Source: Takifugu bimaculatus (taxonomy: Eukaryota > Chordata > Actinopteri > Tetraodontiformes > Tetraodontidae). Taken from it: DNA of 64,000 bases. Below the pieces are notes generated by a model. It saw nothing but the letters and a program-made list of their open reading frames with translations, was not told the DNA's origin and did no database searches. Made by a program: the position numbers and the translations under genes. The DNA lies in NCBI GenBank assembly GCA_004026145.2, contig CP034983.1, positions 10,742,658 to 10,806,657 on the forward strand, written 5' to 3'. Below are positions 45,352 to 58,898 of the stretch, one piece after another. How positions within the stretch are numbered: position 1 is the first letter of the stretch; each line of letters begins with the position of its first letter.

Positions 45352-46385
45352 TTTGTGGACTTTGATCATCTCTCCGCACGTCAAGATGAATTTCCCTCCA
45401 GAAAGACGACATTAGTTGGGAATGAAGTCTGAAGTTCAGGCAGAAGCACTGTTGAAATGTCACCGCTCGGCTCGCGGCTGCTCGTCCTCCGTCACCGTGG
45501 CAAAGATTAACCGAGACAAATGTAGATTTTTAATAAAAATAACTCCACCGCGCTCTTCATTCTAGGGTACCTCCGACTCTTGACGGTGGATGAAGCCAGT
45601 GGCCGCCGGCGACTCCTCAGAATGGAGCAGAAATGCGGCGAAAAGCATCTGAAGACACCATCTGCACGGAGATTTAAACCCATGACCTTTCCATTTCACA
45701 ACAGTCTTTCTAATTATCAACCCTTCCAGTTGCGCAAACCCATCTGTCATGGGTGACTCCGTAACCGTACCGGGGGCCCAAATTTCTGCTTGCATGGCTT
45801 CACAATATCTTCTGGGTGTGAATATCCCCTCCAGGCAGCAGCCCTTTATTTATTCCATGATGTTGCTGGTGTGGCTCGGCCAGCTCCAGCATCATTATGT
45901 TACCGCTGCTGTTGTCACAAGCACTTAAATGTCCGATAGTTTATATCGGCTGACACTTCCGTCGCTGCATTTGCTTTATTTCCCCAACAGTTTCGGTCTC
46001 TCTGTGGGAAACAGTTTCAGATTTGGGGGCTGGAGCCAAATGTGTCCCACTTTTATCCCGTTTTAGTGCTCTTCACCAATCGGAGGAATCGTCCCCCGAT
46101 GTGTTGAAAAGGAGCCACATTGGACGCCTTTAAGGCTCCGCTGAGAATAGTTACCCCCTCTAGAACTACAACACCTGCTAGCTAGCATCTAGCTGATGAG
46201 TGTGTGTGTGTGTGTGTGTTGGGGGGGGGCTTAATAATATTGGACATGAAGCGAAAAAGTTATTGCTACACCTGCGATAGCAGACCCGGAAGGATGGAAA
46301 CGACACAAGCGGGAATATATTTTCAAATGATTCCTAATGTCCCACTACCCGATCACCCGTCCGTCACACATCCATCTCACTGCAG

Positions 46386-46435
<50 letters not shown>

Positions 46436-49400
46436 AGGGGATTCTGAAATGGTTCTCAGTGCAAAAGGCTGATCTCATAATCCTTCCAAGTTACATAAAA
46501 CACAAAATATAGCTGAGCAGAAATTGTCAAAGTGCATTTTTTGGAGGGGCGTGTTGCATAAAAAAGTAAAAGACAAGTAAAATATTAATATAACGCGTCC
46601 GAAGTGGCCGCCCCTTCAAGAGGAAACCTTTGTAGCAACAGGTCCTCGTGCCATGCTTCCTGGAGGGGTGCGTAACAGTCTGAACGTGCAGCTCTTGAAC
46701 GCTGCCTGGGGAACGCGGGCATCTTGAGGGTATTTTTCAGGGGAAGAGCAACTTTTAATTGTAGCTCTGTCTCCTGCTTCCCCTCCAAGTGTGTTTGGGT
46801 GGGACGGGATTAATTAGGTGCATCTGTGGCGTGCAGAGTTGACTGTGCAGGCAGTCAGTGATTATCTGTGATGGGTCTGGAGGCCTGGGGGTGGGGGTGG
46901 GGTGGGGGGGGCAGAGCTGTGACACTGACAAAACCTTCCTTCATGGATCACTGCTTGTTAGTTCCAGCTGTTGCTGCTGTCTTTAAAAACAAAGGGCATT
47001 GGTTTATGGATTGAAGGTAATCTTTAGAGGGTTCAGCTATAAGTAAGCTTAAAAATGCAGCTTCATATCCCCCCCCCCCCCCCCAACAGGACTTTAGCAC
47101 CGCGTCACCGCGGCCTGTCGTCTCAGAGCCGACAGGAACCAGAAGCCCAGTGAGCTCGCCTCTCATCCGCCCGGATGATTCGCAGCGATTCCCACAGTGT
47201 TTCCTTCCACGTCGGTCTGAACTTCCTGTCAGATCCCACCCCCCCCCCCCTCCAGCTGCGGCACAACGATACTGTTAACCCGCCGCCACAGAAACAGCCT
47301 CACTCAAATCTCCGCGTAAACTCATGTTGTTTGACAGCGTCGCATGGATAAGATCCGCCGTATTTCATCCCCCGCGCTTTTACCCCTGGTTTTAATCTCT
47401 GAACATTATGCTCCTGGCAATATCACCATATTTCACCTTGAAAGATGCATCCGAGGAGGAAAAAAAAAGACAAAAATGAAATTCCAGAAGATGGACGATC
47501 CCAGCCAGAACTACCTCAAAGTCACATCCCAGCGTGATAAAATGAGGATGGTACCCCGTCAGAGGCGGGTGACTTATTGCTGCCAGGCAGCCTCTGGACA
47601 ATCTGTCCTGTGGTATAATATGTGTGTAAATGATAATGTTAAAGGTTATTGTCACGCTTCGCTGGCGACTCAAAATACATCTAGCCTCTGGAAGCCAGCT
47701 GATCATTAACTCAAGGTGTCGGGAGGGACACATTTGCTCAGTGGCATTCTCCAAAGCCAAAAAGGTGTGGAGAGGCGTTCCTCCTCCACGCACAGGCGAA
47801 GGCACCGGCGGGTTCATTTTAATGCCGTGGACATCCGTGACGACCGTTTGGGCGAAACGGTGAACATGGCGAAAGGAAGGAAGGAACTTTTAATTGCAGA
47901 GCACACTGCTGGTTTGAGTGTGACCTTAGAGCTGGTGATGAATGGTGGATGCCCGACCCATGACACACAAGCAGAGGACCATCAATGTTTGTGGGCAGCG
48001 GAGGTAATTAATCATGCAGCGCCGGCCCGATCCTGGTTTTAATTAACACAAAAACACGTGTTCCCGTCTCTCTGTAGGGAAGGACCGTCCTGACTTCTAC
48101 TCTCGGAATGGTATTCACGGCCCGGCTGCTGCGGCGTTCCACCTCAGGTGTGTTACCGACGCTTTTGACGTCATCCTGGAGGCCGTCTCCCTGCTGCGGC
48201 CAGATCAGAGGCTTCAGCCCAAAAATAGATGCTGAACTGTAGACATGTTTGAGCCTGAAGAGCAGAAGATCCTCTTCACGCTCTCGCCACAGGAGCCAGA
48301 CCAGGACTGGCATGATGGCTTCACCGCCAGAAGAGACAGACACATCTCTTGAGCGGAACAGAATGTTCTGCCCATCCCTGAACACAGCACCGCTTATCCT
48401 ACCTGAAGAAGGGTAGCACCAGCGCTGTAAAGGTGTTAGCTAATTAGCCACCATATGAGGAGGCTGGGAAACCCACCCAGACACTGGGAGGCTGATAAAG
48501 CTCTGAGGATGCTCCTCATCCACCGGGGTCAACACGGAGGTGCTCGGCAGGAGACGCCTCCTCTTTATTCGCTCATGTGCGCCAACTGATTGGAAATCAA
48601 CCCCAGAACCTTCGTATAGTTGCACTAAACCCTCCCATCCACTGCTGAATAGGCAAGTTTTAAAGAAATATAGCATGCTAAAAAAAAAGAAAAAAAACAG
48701 ACTTCCAAGAATCACAGGAGAACCAAAACAAAAGCCAGTTGCCAAGAAAACGTGGCTGCCGTTCACTTCCAACCCGCGCTTGGAACTGTCTCGTTGGAGC
48801 GGGAAGACAGCACACCATATGTTGTCATTCCCAACTCCTCGAATAACGACCCACATCTGAACACTACCCATCCAAATTCACAGCTCAGAACAGCCAGGGA
48901 ACGTCCGTTCTGAACCGTAATAAACCAAAGTTTTCAAGCAAAAGAAGCAGGTTAAACGAGCGCGGTTGGATAAATCATTGTTAGTATTTAATCGGCCGCT
49001 GTTAACGTTCCGACGCCACCTTCCTGGTGCAGAGAGACGCTGTGATGCATTACAGAGCCGCAGTGGACGGTGCACTTTTCAAAGAGAACCACATTACTGT
49101 GGGTCAGCTCATCACGTCCGTGTAATCATTCATGTCAGAGAATTCCGGCTCCGAGGGCGAGTCTTCCTGGAAGCGCTGGGATGCATTCCACTTGCGTTGT
49201 AGGTTAAGTTACTGAGCCAGGGGGATAATTGTATCAGGAATAAAGGTGTTCCGCGTTGCTGCGGTGACACCTGTCTCAAAGGCGGGCGGCCCGGCAGCTG
49301 GCTGAACAGAAGGCCTTCATACGAGGAGAAAGTGGATGTTCTACGGTCGGCTGACCTCGGAGGCCGGGCCAAATTATTTACAATCAAAGCGCCATGTCAT

Positions 49401-51510
49401 ATCTGTTTAACATTCAGGATAGGAGTTATCTGCTGCCCCGCTGCTGAATGTCAGCGTCCGGGCCGGGAGAGCGAGGCAGAGCGAGGCGCTGCCAAAAGTT
49501 CGGAGGAATAGGAAAAGTAATAGGCTGCAGCAGATGCGGTCCTTCCAAAGGGCGCCGGGGCGCTAAAGTGAAATGTCTCGACTTTGCGTGTCAAAATGCA
49601 CCAAATGTTACTTTATCAAACCGCCGCGCGCTAACGCGCCACATCAGCTAGTCAAATTCACATTCAGTGTGAAATGGAACACGACCCGCCTCTGCATATT
49701 TAGAGGGTTCCTATTAATACTTAAATAGGGGAGGAACTTTTTTTCCCTCCACTACAGGCAACAGTGTCGTCTCTGCGCCCCCCCTCCCCAGAGGAGACCC
49801 CAGGTTGACAACAGGAGGTGGGCCCGCGTCGGTATTATTCTGGACACGTTCAGTTCTCGACAACCCGACGCAGCTCGGTGACGGATGCCGGCTGGACTGA
49901 TGTCGTTCTGCACCTCGTTTTCGCCGCGGTTGCTAATAAGTCCCGCAGGACGTTGGGCTAAAGTTCTTCGCTCGGTCACAGACATTGCTGACCGTTGATG
50001 AAATATGTTTAAAAAAATGTAAAAAGTTAATTTGCAAGTTTCTCCTCGCTATATTTTGTGAGGAACAGATGAACAGGTAGTGAAACGAGAAGCTGAGCCC
50101 CTGATCGTGTTGAGATGCTCGAGATGATCAGCTAGCCAAATCATTATGGGAGCGTCAGCTGCCGTTAGCGGCTCCTCCGCCAATGAGTGAAGTCATTTGA
50201 TAATAAATTCAGCCAAATCCAGCGATTTGATAATAAATCCGGCCCTGCCGCTCTTTAAACCGCTATCCGGGATGTCTGTGGCTGTTTTGCCAGGAGAAAT
50301 CGGTAATTGAGCAACACTTTATCCCGCGTGGACGCCAAGTATTAGCAGAAAAATGAACACGGAAGTGGACGACTGTAAAAAATCATTGCGAAGAAGTGAA
50401 ACGTTGCTAAACTTCCTACACAACCGCCACTCGAACCAGGTACTCACATCTCTCCTCCTGTCAGATAAACACCCACCTGCGTGTCTTATGTAAGCGCTTG
50501 CTGGAGTCCCTCCTGTCTTAAACCTCCCAGTCCCGCTCGCAGCCAGGTTTAAACAGGAAACGCAGGTCGATATTTCACTCTGCTCCAGCTCACGTATGAA
50601 GAACTTTGGTTTCAGCTGGATAAACATCAGGTAATGCTGTGTGGGATTTCCATTGAGATGCTACTACAATAGCAGCTTCCACCTACTTACCAGGACCTTT
50701 TTTTAATAGCTTAGCTGACCGGTAGAACTGCTGTTGCAAGCTTTGATTAATAATGTTGGGTTTTAACTATATTTCAGCATGTATAGCACGTTGGGACTAC
50801 ATCATTCAGTGGGTTTTATGGGTCTCTGTGAGACAAATCTTATCTGCCAAAGCTCCAATTTAAAGAAATTGGAAGAGTGACATGAAATAGTTGCTGTTCT
50901 TTCATATAGAGCCGCTAGCCGTCATTGTTCCGGGGCCACCAACATACAGGAGGAGGCATGTTTCATCACAACAGCCCCTGAAAAGTAACAAAAAGCCGAG
51001 AAGGAAGAGGGGGGGAATGTGTAAACACGCACGCGGCTCATTATTGGCCAACGAGCCACCGCATTCATCTCACTGGAGGAGACTGGAGTGACTCTTCCTA
51101 TAGCAGGAGATCATTAGATCCAATCTGGATGTCATCTCTGAGCAGGTTTCCATGCAGCCCCACACAAATACGTATAGTTGAGGGGCTATGAAATGGGTAG
51201 AAGGTGGATGGAAAATGGTGCATAAGTAGACCACAATACGATGGAGCAACAACAGGGAGCCTCTTTTGTCTGAGGAGCATACAGGAGAGATGTTGTTGTT
51301 ACTTTCTCAGGTAAGAAAGATGCGGTCTGCTTGTATTTGCTCTTGATTGTGGAACCCACTGTTTTTACGACATCTCGAACAACTGATAGCTCTGGCATTT
51401 TCTCGCCATTATTATTTATGATTTCCTAGAAATGCAAAAACGTTCATTCCGTGCGAGCTCCATCTTAAATGGCGCCGTTTCCTTCCACCCGTCAGACGCG
51501 TCCTGTAGTG
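45349..51510. other. Downstream intergenic region, microsatellite-bearing
   Basis: No recognisable gene. It contains GT tracts at 46200-46219 and 46389-46433, C runs near 47070 and 47240, and A-rich patches near 47460 and 48680. Open frames of up to 143 codons lack any known domain. Confidence 0.5.
46389..46433. repeat. (GT)n microsatellite
   Basis: About 45 bp of GT dinucleotides. A shorter GT plus poly-G tract lies 170 bp upstream (46200-46229). Confidence 0.9.
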
Positions 51511-51511
51511 C

Positions 51512-51590
51512 AGCCGTGACTCAGTTAGCTCGGGGTGACTCTGTCTCTCTGGCGATTCGCAGGTTGCTGGTTTGAACCCGGCCCGCTTCA
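51512..51590 (+). mobile_element. tRNA-derived SINE-like fragment
   Basis: GTGACTCAGTTAGCTCGGGG resembles a Pol III A box, and about 50 bp later GGTTTGAACCC (51569-51579) resembles a B box / T-arm. The segment between reads like the degenerate tRNA heads of fish SINEs (TTCGCAGGTTGCTGGTTTGAACCC). No acceptor-stem pairing is evident, so it is not a functional tRNA gene. Tail and target-site duplication were not identified. Confidence 0.4.
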
Positions 51591-54500
51591 TACTGAAGGA
51601 GATCAAGAACCCCTGGTTGGTTAAGCTTGTGTATTTTGGGGCGCATCGCTGTTATCGGGTGAGCTGGCGCCCTGAGTCAGGCCTCCCTTCGGCAGGAAAA
51701 CCTGGTTCCTCAGCAGTCTGGGCAGCGGAGGTGGGAGCGGGACTAAAAACACAACGGTAGATGAGCAGAGTTCAGCAACAGACAGACAGACTGGGCTGAC
51801 ACACCGGCACACATCTGCACCTAAGAGATGATTTATGATAAAGTGGTGACACCTGCATCTGCTCAGCCTCCACCGACACGAGGTTTTCCAAGGATGCCGA
51901 CGTCGCTGGAGCACAAAACCCAAACTTGCAGCTTCGTTAATGGCTTCACATTCCTGCAGTGCAAAATCCACACTGAACCTTTCCATTAACTTATGCAAAA
52001 TTTAGCCATTAATGCTAACCACAATTTATTCTGCGGAACATATGAAAGCGGCTGTTGCGGCTCATTTGCATAATATGGGTACTCATTGTGCATCAATCTG
52101 CACCGGTTACACGTCCGCTCCCCCTCCCCCCACCAGCCCGAACCACGAACCCGTGCACCTTGGAACAGCAAAGTGACCAATTGCGAGGACAAATATGACT
52201 GCTCCGCTCACCCAGTTTGAAACTGGATTGTTATGGCAGATGGCGGAGTGGGAGAGAGGCGCATGACCCGGCATACTGATGAAACCAAACCACCCTGAAG
52301 ACGGAGAGATGGAGGCACGAGTTAAAGGTGAGAGAGGTCGGCGTTGGCCGTCCAGCAACGCCCGCCTCGTACATCTGACCAGCGCTGGCTTTATTTGACA
52401 TCATTTGATTATCTAGATTAAATTTGTTAATCTCTGTCTGCGGCGCGGTACCATATCGGTTACATTCCTATCACATCTGCCCGTACAGCGGCATTAGGGC
52501 CGGAGCAGATGAAATTCAATAATGCAGTTTTAGGGCTTGAGTAGGATCTAATTTCATGCTAAGCCACTCATAAAATTGTTATATAGGCTATTGTAATTTT
52601 CAAAATGAACCTTTTTATATAGCTCGCAAATGCTGCCTCTGTGCGCGTGGCGCTCCGTCCCCGGTGCCAAATTAAAACAAATCCTGTTACGCAGAAATCT
52701 TTGGGTTTTATTTTTCTACTTCCTGCTGTGAGACTGCAAGACTCTGAGGCTTGCTGATAGATATGCCCCCCCCCCCCACCTCACGCACCCCCTGCCCCCA
52801 CCCCCGCATGCAATCTTGTTGCCGTTGCACGGCTGCCATGAAAGCAGCGTGCCAATAATACCGCGCCAGCTGCACTCCGCTGTCGGTAGCCGCCCCGGAT
52901 CATCGGAGCCAAACCTGCCTGTCCAAAGTAGGCGATCCGGGGCGGCTTTTTCCGTCGTGATTCTCGGATCCTCCTCAGAAAGGTGAACGTATCTGTAAAT
53001 TCCGGATGACGAAGTCGAGTTAGCGGAATATGTCGGGAATATTTTGTAAAACAACTTCCTGTTTTCACGTTACAACAACGTGACTGTGACCCGATCAAGA
53101 GAAAACATATTGTGGGCTCTGGATCAAATGGAAAAGTCCAGTTTCCTCTGCCACTGCTTTTAACACTCGATCTTAAACCCACTCCTGTAAAATGTTGGAG
53201 GGTGTGTTCGGCAGAACTCTCAGGCAAAAATAGGAACAAAGAAAGCAAATGGTTGGAAAATCAAATGAACCTGAATGTGAGAATAATGGAAGAGGGCTCT
53301 TGCTCTGGTAGCTACTCATCTTCTCGCCATTGTGAAATGTGGGTGAGCTTGAATTTGAGGCTTTAATTATGAAAGTGCTGTCAGTCTGTACGGCGCGGTA
53401 CTCCAAAAGGATCAAAGTGAGCGCGGGAGCCCACCTACGCTCGCTTTTTAAATAAATCAGTAAAACAGCTGAGCTAAGCAGCACTTTAATCTAAAATGTG
53501 TTTCAGGTAATGTGCCGGCTAACGCTATGATCTCCGGTGGCGATACAAGACTAAAAAGGCCCGGATGCTAATGCTAATGCCTAACGCCCCACCTGTGCAA
53601 GGAAGCGAACCTGATGACAACCCGACCACGAGTCTGTCGGTGGTTTCACCTTGGGTGAGCCAAATAACGCGTCCGGAAACGAGCAGCAGAAGTATTCCTT
53701 GAAGGTTAATTACCGCGGCCGGGAGATACCAGCATTTTCCAGACATTAGCCACATTTCTTCTCGCTGGTGTCCATCCAATTAATTTACTAAGCTGCTGTA
53801 TCGTCGTACAAGTATCTGCTCACAATAATGCAAAAGCGAGGGTCTTGTTTGGACACATAATTGCTGTACAGACGTCCCAGAGCAGAGAAATAGAGCAGAA
53901 TGTAATTACACACAGAAGAGAAGAGGAGCGGCTGCCCCCCCCCCAACCATCCTTTGACTGAGGCGATCTGGTCCATCTCAGTATTTTCAGCAGAGATTAC
54001 TGCATCCATGATGCCTCTGCAAGGCCAGCGTTTATGAGGTGGCTGGGGTGAGCCCCCTCCTGGATCAGGTCCACGAAGCGTGGAGTGGGGGGGGGTATCA
54101 GTTACCGATCTGTCCTATCAGCACATCGCAGACGCACAGCAACACAAGCGTGTGACCATCGCAGCTGGAAAATGAAAAAGTGCTGCGAGGCAAACAGACT
54201 CCATTAATACACGGAGCTGTGCGGAGCCCCGGATGGACACGCGTGTCAGAGGACATCGATCAGGTGGCCGGGTCATTTCTTTTCGGGTTTTGCTTTTTTA
54301 ATTCAGGCCCGGGGGGAAGGAGGGGGGGCTTGATTGCTTGCTGTGCTCCCCCAGGCCAAAATGAAATCATGGCTTTTCCAAATTAAACCCCTTTGGTGAT
54401 TCATTCCTCCCGTTTTATTCATTCTTTCCCTTTTCCCGTTGAAAACTGTCGACAGGGAGCCCCAAAATGAGTCGGCTTTAAACGGGGGCTTTTCCACAGA

Positions 54501-57500
54501 CGTACGGGCAGCCGGTGGCTCCTACCAACCGTGTCCGACGCCACTCTCATTCCCTCGTCTAATTTGTATCACAGCTATAAACGCAGAGCAGCTCAGGTCA
54601 CGCCGTCACGTCCACGCCGCGCCATTTCAACGCCATGACATTTACTGGTTTATTCGTCACAATAAAAAAAGGAAACGAGGACACAGCTGTGTTATCCTGA
54701 ATGAATCCGTAATGTCCGCCCCCGAAATAGCGCTCCCTCAAAATCAAATCACAGCGTAACGCTGCGACAGAATTAACACATCATGTATCGGGGCTTTCGC
54801 TGATGTTCCCGTCCCTTTTTTTTGTTGCCAGGGAATATATTTGACACGCGGCGTCCTTCTGCTCCAGCTGGCTGGCTGCCTGGAGGGCCTCCGTGTCTGC
54901 CGCGATTAGTCAAAAGTGAGAAACGCAATTAAAATGGCAGGTAGCTGCTTCTTCTCGTTACGAGGAGCGAGCAGAGACGCGCCGTGTCACAGGCTCCGGC
55001 GCTTCCACCGCTGCGGAGTCCTCGTCTCTCCGGAGGACACGCAGCACTTCTGCAGGACGCAACTCTGTTTACTCCCCATCTGGGGACACAATTTCCTCAT
55101 TATTTAATCTGCAAGTCGGCTGAAAAGTTCGATCTCGGAGTCAGGAAGGTTGCCGGGAGTTCGGCGAGACGGCGGCGACTGTTCTGGTGTCAACTGGAGC
55201 GGCGAAAACGGAACAGTTTTAAGCCCCCTGCTGAGCTCAGCTGTGTTCCTGAAACGGACGCAGGGACTTTAGCTAGCAACAACCTGCTTCCACGCAAGCG
55301 GTTAGCTTCTGCTAGCTGCGAACGCCTGGTAGCGAGCAACAAAATCGGACCTTTGCGCAGTTCTGTCCGTGTATTGCAAAGTCCCGTAGCTTAGACACAT
55401 CCGTCCCGTAGCCTCGAGGCCATAATACTGAATTTCTGAGAGCATTTAAAAGCTGCGCGGCTCGAAAAGTGGCGGCATCAAAACCTGGCGACGGACTTTC
55501 CAGACTAATTTGACAGGACCGCAACATCTTTCATCAAACGCCGTCAGACAGGACCAGAAGCTGTTAGCGCCGCGCTGCACAGGGTCTCGGATCCGAGGCC
55601 GTCATTTCCAAGATTACCGCTGTCATCCATTTGGAGCCTTCGTCCTGTTTCTCCCTGTAAGGGGAGGTGCAGACCTCTAATAACCGCTCACGTGATAGCT
55701 GGTAATAGCTGCTCAAATGGTTCCATACTGGATCCCAGCTGGTGCAGCGTCCAACTCTGCTGGATCACTGTGATTACCGATACGCAGAGATTGCATCAGA
55801 TGATTTCTTTTTTTTTTTTTTTTTAAATCCTTCAACAAAAAGCAGGAATGTTAAATCTGTGACGTCCCACTGATCCGAAGCTGTGAACAAGCAGCCGTCC
55901 AATTCCGGCTTTTTGTGCTGCATCATCGTTGTCCAACAACTCGGATTCACGCCAGCGCTTCCAGCTAGCGAAGCTGTCGCTGAGCGGATTCGACCTCTAC
56001 ATCTGTAATCAGTACTGGTCGAGCTGGTTTAGAGGCTCATGCAGCTCCGCTAGAAGCTTTTAGATGCTGGAGTCAACATGTGGTGAATGTCCCAGACTGT
56101 GTGTTTAGAAGCTGGTGGGCTTCCGTTTATTAATAACTCAACTCTCAATCGGACCCACGTGGACCCCGTCCCCTCGTTTAAGGAGGACAGGAAGATCGTG
56201 TCATTTCAGTATTTGCTTTAGGATCCAAGGAAAACATTTGAAATCCCGGGAAACCTGGCAGATGTGGTTGGTGCTAACGCTAACACTCAGGCAGATGTTT
56301 GACCGAGTAAGGCGCAACGTGCACCCGCGCAGACACGCTGGAGCTAACTGCCGATAAAGGCCACGGGCGGGCGAACGGGCGGTGGCGGCGGGTTTAAAAT
56401 AGGCTTTAATGGATTCACCGTTACAGACTCCCGTGATCTCTTTAGTGTTTATCTCTTGACTCAGAGCCCTTCATCAGGCGACCCGCCAACCATCCAATTT
56501 AAACTTAAAATCTGCTCTCGTCTTCGCTGCGCTTATCGCCGTCATGAACTTTGACCCCCCCCCCTCCCCTTCTGAAGAATTCAAAAATCCCTCAGCAAAG
56601 TGCGGCCGCTCACTTCACAGCCCTTCTTTAACTATTTATCCTGGCAGACTCGTGACTGTACCATCCTGCTATTGCCATGCGACCCAACTGTAATTTGGCT
56701 TCTAAAAATTGAATTAGCATTTCAATCACACGACCATCCCCTCCGCCAGCCCAAGACTCATTAGTGGGCTCTGCTGGGGTAGGAAAGAAAAAAACAAAAC
56801 ACAAGTTGCTTCATTAACATAGGTACGTTGCTCCGCGCCCCCGTGGTTCTTGTTGATGCCATTTCAGAAGGAACTAGAATAGCATTAGCTGCCAGAGAGG
56901 GCTGAAAGATGAAATGTGCTTTTATTACGGGTTCCCGGAGGGCCGCCGCCGTGGCAACAGCAGCAGACTTTGCCTGCAACTAATTTTAATGCTCCTCTCC
57001 CGCATTAATCTAGAACTTTTCTTTCCCCTGATCTCGTGGAGAGGGTTAATTGTTTTTTATATATGGATGGAGAACAACAGCCTTTCGATGTGAACATTTA
57101 ATTCATGAAATACAGTCTGACCGTTACTCCATTAAATCTTCAGGGGCTGAAAGTCGGAGGGCGGTGGACTGAACACAGAGGGGATTAGAGCAAACATCTG
57201 TTGATAGAAAGAGGCAGATGTCCTCAAAAAGTTTAATACTCCGAAAAATTCTCATCATTTTTATGCCTCCTCGCGACGGGCTACAGAAAGTACCCGGGAT
57301 AAATACCGCCTAAGAGATTATCCGTCTGCTCCATTATTCCTGCATTGTTGGGAGGACCACAGAGAAGAATCTTTGGATTCTCCACGAGCAAAGCGGGATT
57401 GAAGGGCCTTCCTGGCAGCAACTCCGGAGAACGGGTCAATAAACCTGCACAACACAAGCTCAGCCCTCAGCGGTCCCGCAGAGATGCAGGAAGCAGCCGA

Positions 57501-58030
57501 CAATTCTTTCAAACTTTACTTTCAAAGTGTGGTGAATCGCAAACGTCCCATTTAAAACGTCTCCCCGCTTCCGCGCTTGTATCCGCTTCAAGCGTGAGTA
57601 AAGTTCAGACATAAAAGAGAGGAGGATTTAGGAAGTTGTGTCCCAGGAGTGTCCTGGACTCTTCCAAGAGTATCACTCCACTAATGTCTGGCCCGTTGCT
57701 CTTAAACCTAAGGTCATTATACCAAAGACTTAAATGCAGTATCACCACCGGACTGCTCCTACAGACAGATTTATAATTCATTCATCACTTTTTCCCTAGA
57801 CAAACCAGCGCTCACGCAGGACTTGTCGTATAAGGTAATTCAATTAAAACCAGTTCCTTTAATGGTGTGACTTAAGGGTGCCCTTGATGAAAGTTGTCCA
57901 GCTAATGAGATGGAAGTCAGAGAGCAGCGGATCCACTTGCTAGCAAGATGATGAGCGGTGCCTCGTCGTTCAGTTCTTCCTTCCCTCCTCCTCCTCTCCT
58001 CCCTTATGGAGAAAATCTAATCATGTGGCA
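51591..58030. other. Downstream intergenic region, no gene seen
   Basis: No recognisable coding exon or RNA gene. C and T homopolymers (52767-52777, 55808-55824) and short GCTAGC/GCTAAT clusters occur. Blocks at 57000-57240 and 57660-57940 are repeat-free and AT-rich. Confidence 0.5.
57660..57940. promoter_or_regulatory. Candidate conserved non-coding element
   Basis: A repeat-free block with AAGGTCATTATACC (nuclear-receptor-like AAGGTCA), GATTTATAATTCATTC, GGTAATTCAATTAAAACC and CCTTTAATGG. No coding potential. Motif-based guess only. Confidence 0.28.
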
Positions 58031-58040
58031 AATCCGACCC

Positions 58041-58059
58041 AAAAAAAAAAAAAAAAAAA
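58041..58059. repeat. Poly-A tract
   Basis: Nineteen A residues lie directly before the hairpin at 58062-58091. It could be a retroposon tail, but no SINE or LINE body is seen upstream. Confidence 0.85.
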
Positions 58060-58061
58060 CT

Positions 58062-58091
58062 ATTTAAAAGGCCTTGCAAAGCCTTTTAAAT
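58062..58091. repeat. Perfect hairpin, 11-bp arms, 8-nt loop
   Basis: ATTTAAAAGGC (58062-58072) and GCCTTTTAAAT (58081-58091) are exact reverse complements around the loop CTTGCAAA. The arms and loop include AAGGCCTTG, the motif duplicated in intron 2. Confidence 0.7.
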
Positions 58092-58864
58092 CGTTTTTTT
58101 TATGGTTTTGATGTTCCTGACACACCGAGATGGCTGATTTATCAAGTCACGGTCCCCGTGTTTCATTCAAAATTCCGAACGTGCTGAAAGGAATACTTCT
58201 GCAGCACGCAATCGGGACGAGGGACGCATGAACGGCAGCCGCGGTTCCAAGGCTAATGGCCCCCGCTCCGATGACAAGACGGCAGAAAACTGTCCTCACA
58301 GCGATTCAGCCCCTCTTGAAAAGCAGTTCACTTATTCATTTATTTATCTTACGTCGGCCAACTCATTTACACTTCTGACAGAAGAGGAGCAGCGATTCCC
58401 CGTCTGGGCGGTCACTGGCGGGTGTCTGATGCCGTTAATTATCCCGATGATGACGGTTCTGACAGATGATCCGGCTGCGATTCGGTTACTTTGGCTATCG
58501 GCGGAAAAGAAACAGGCAGCTGCCTCCGGCGAGACGTAAGTGACGGAGACGGAAGACGTCTGCCGACGAGGGCGGGGGCGCCCCGGCAGCCAGGAACGTT
58601 TGGCTAATTACCTGATCAATGTCCCGCTCGGTGGTGGACGGTTAGCTGTCAGTGATCTCTGATCAACCCTGCGTGCGGGACGTGCGTCCGCATCGTCTTC
58701 CGTCCCCTAACGGACACCTCGGAGGGCTGCTTCGACCAGTGGCTGCGGGATTTGAATAACTGGGAATATCGGCCTCGGCCTCAGGCGAAACAGCGTGCTG
58801 GGCATGTTCTGACAGCTCTGCACATTAGGCTACCGGCTCCTGCCAGCGTTCTCTTTGTTATTTC

Positions 58865-58866
<2 letters not shown>

Positions 58867-58898
<32 letters not shown>
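58867..58898. repeat. (GT)n microsatellite
   Basis: 32 bp of GT dinucleotides with one CG interruption. Confidence 0.9.
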
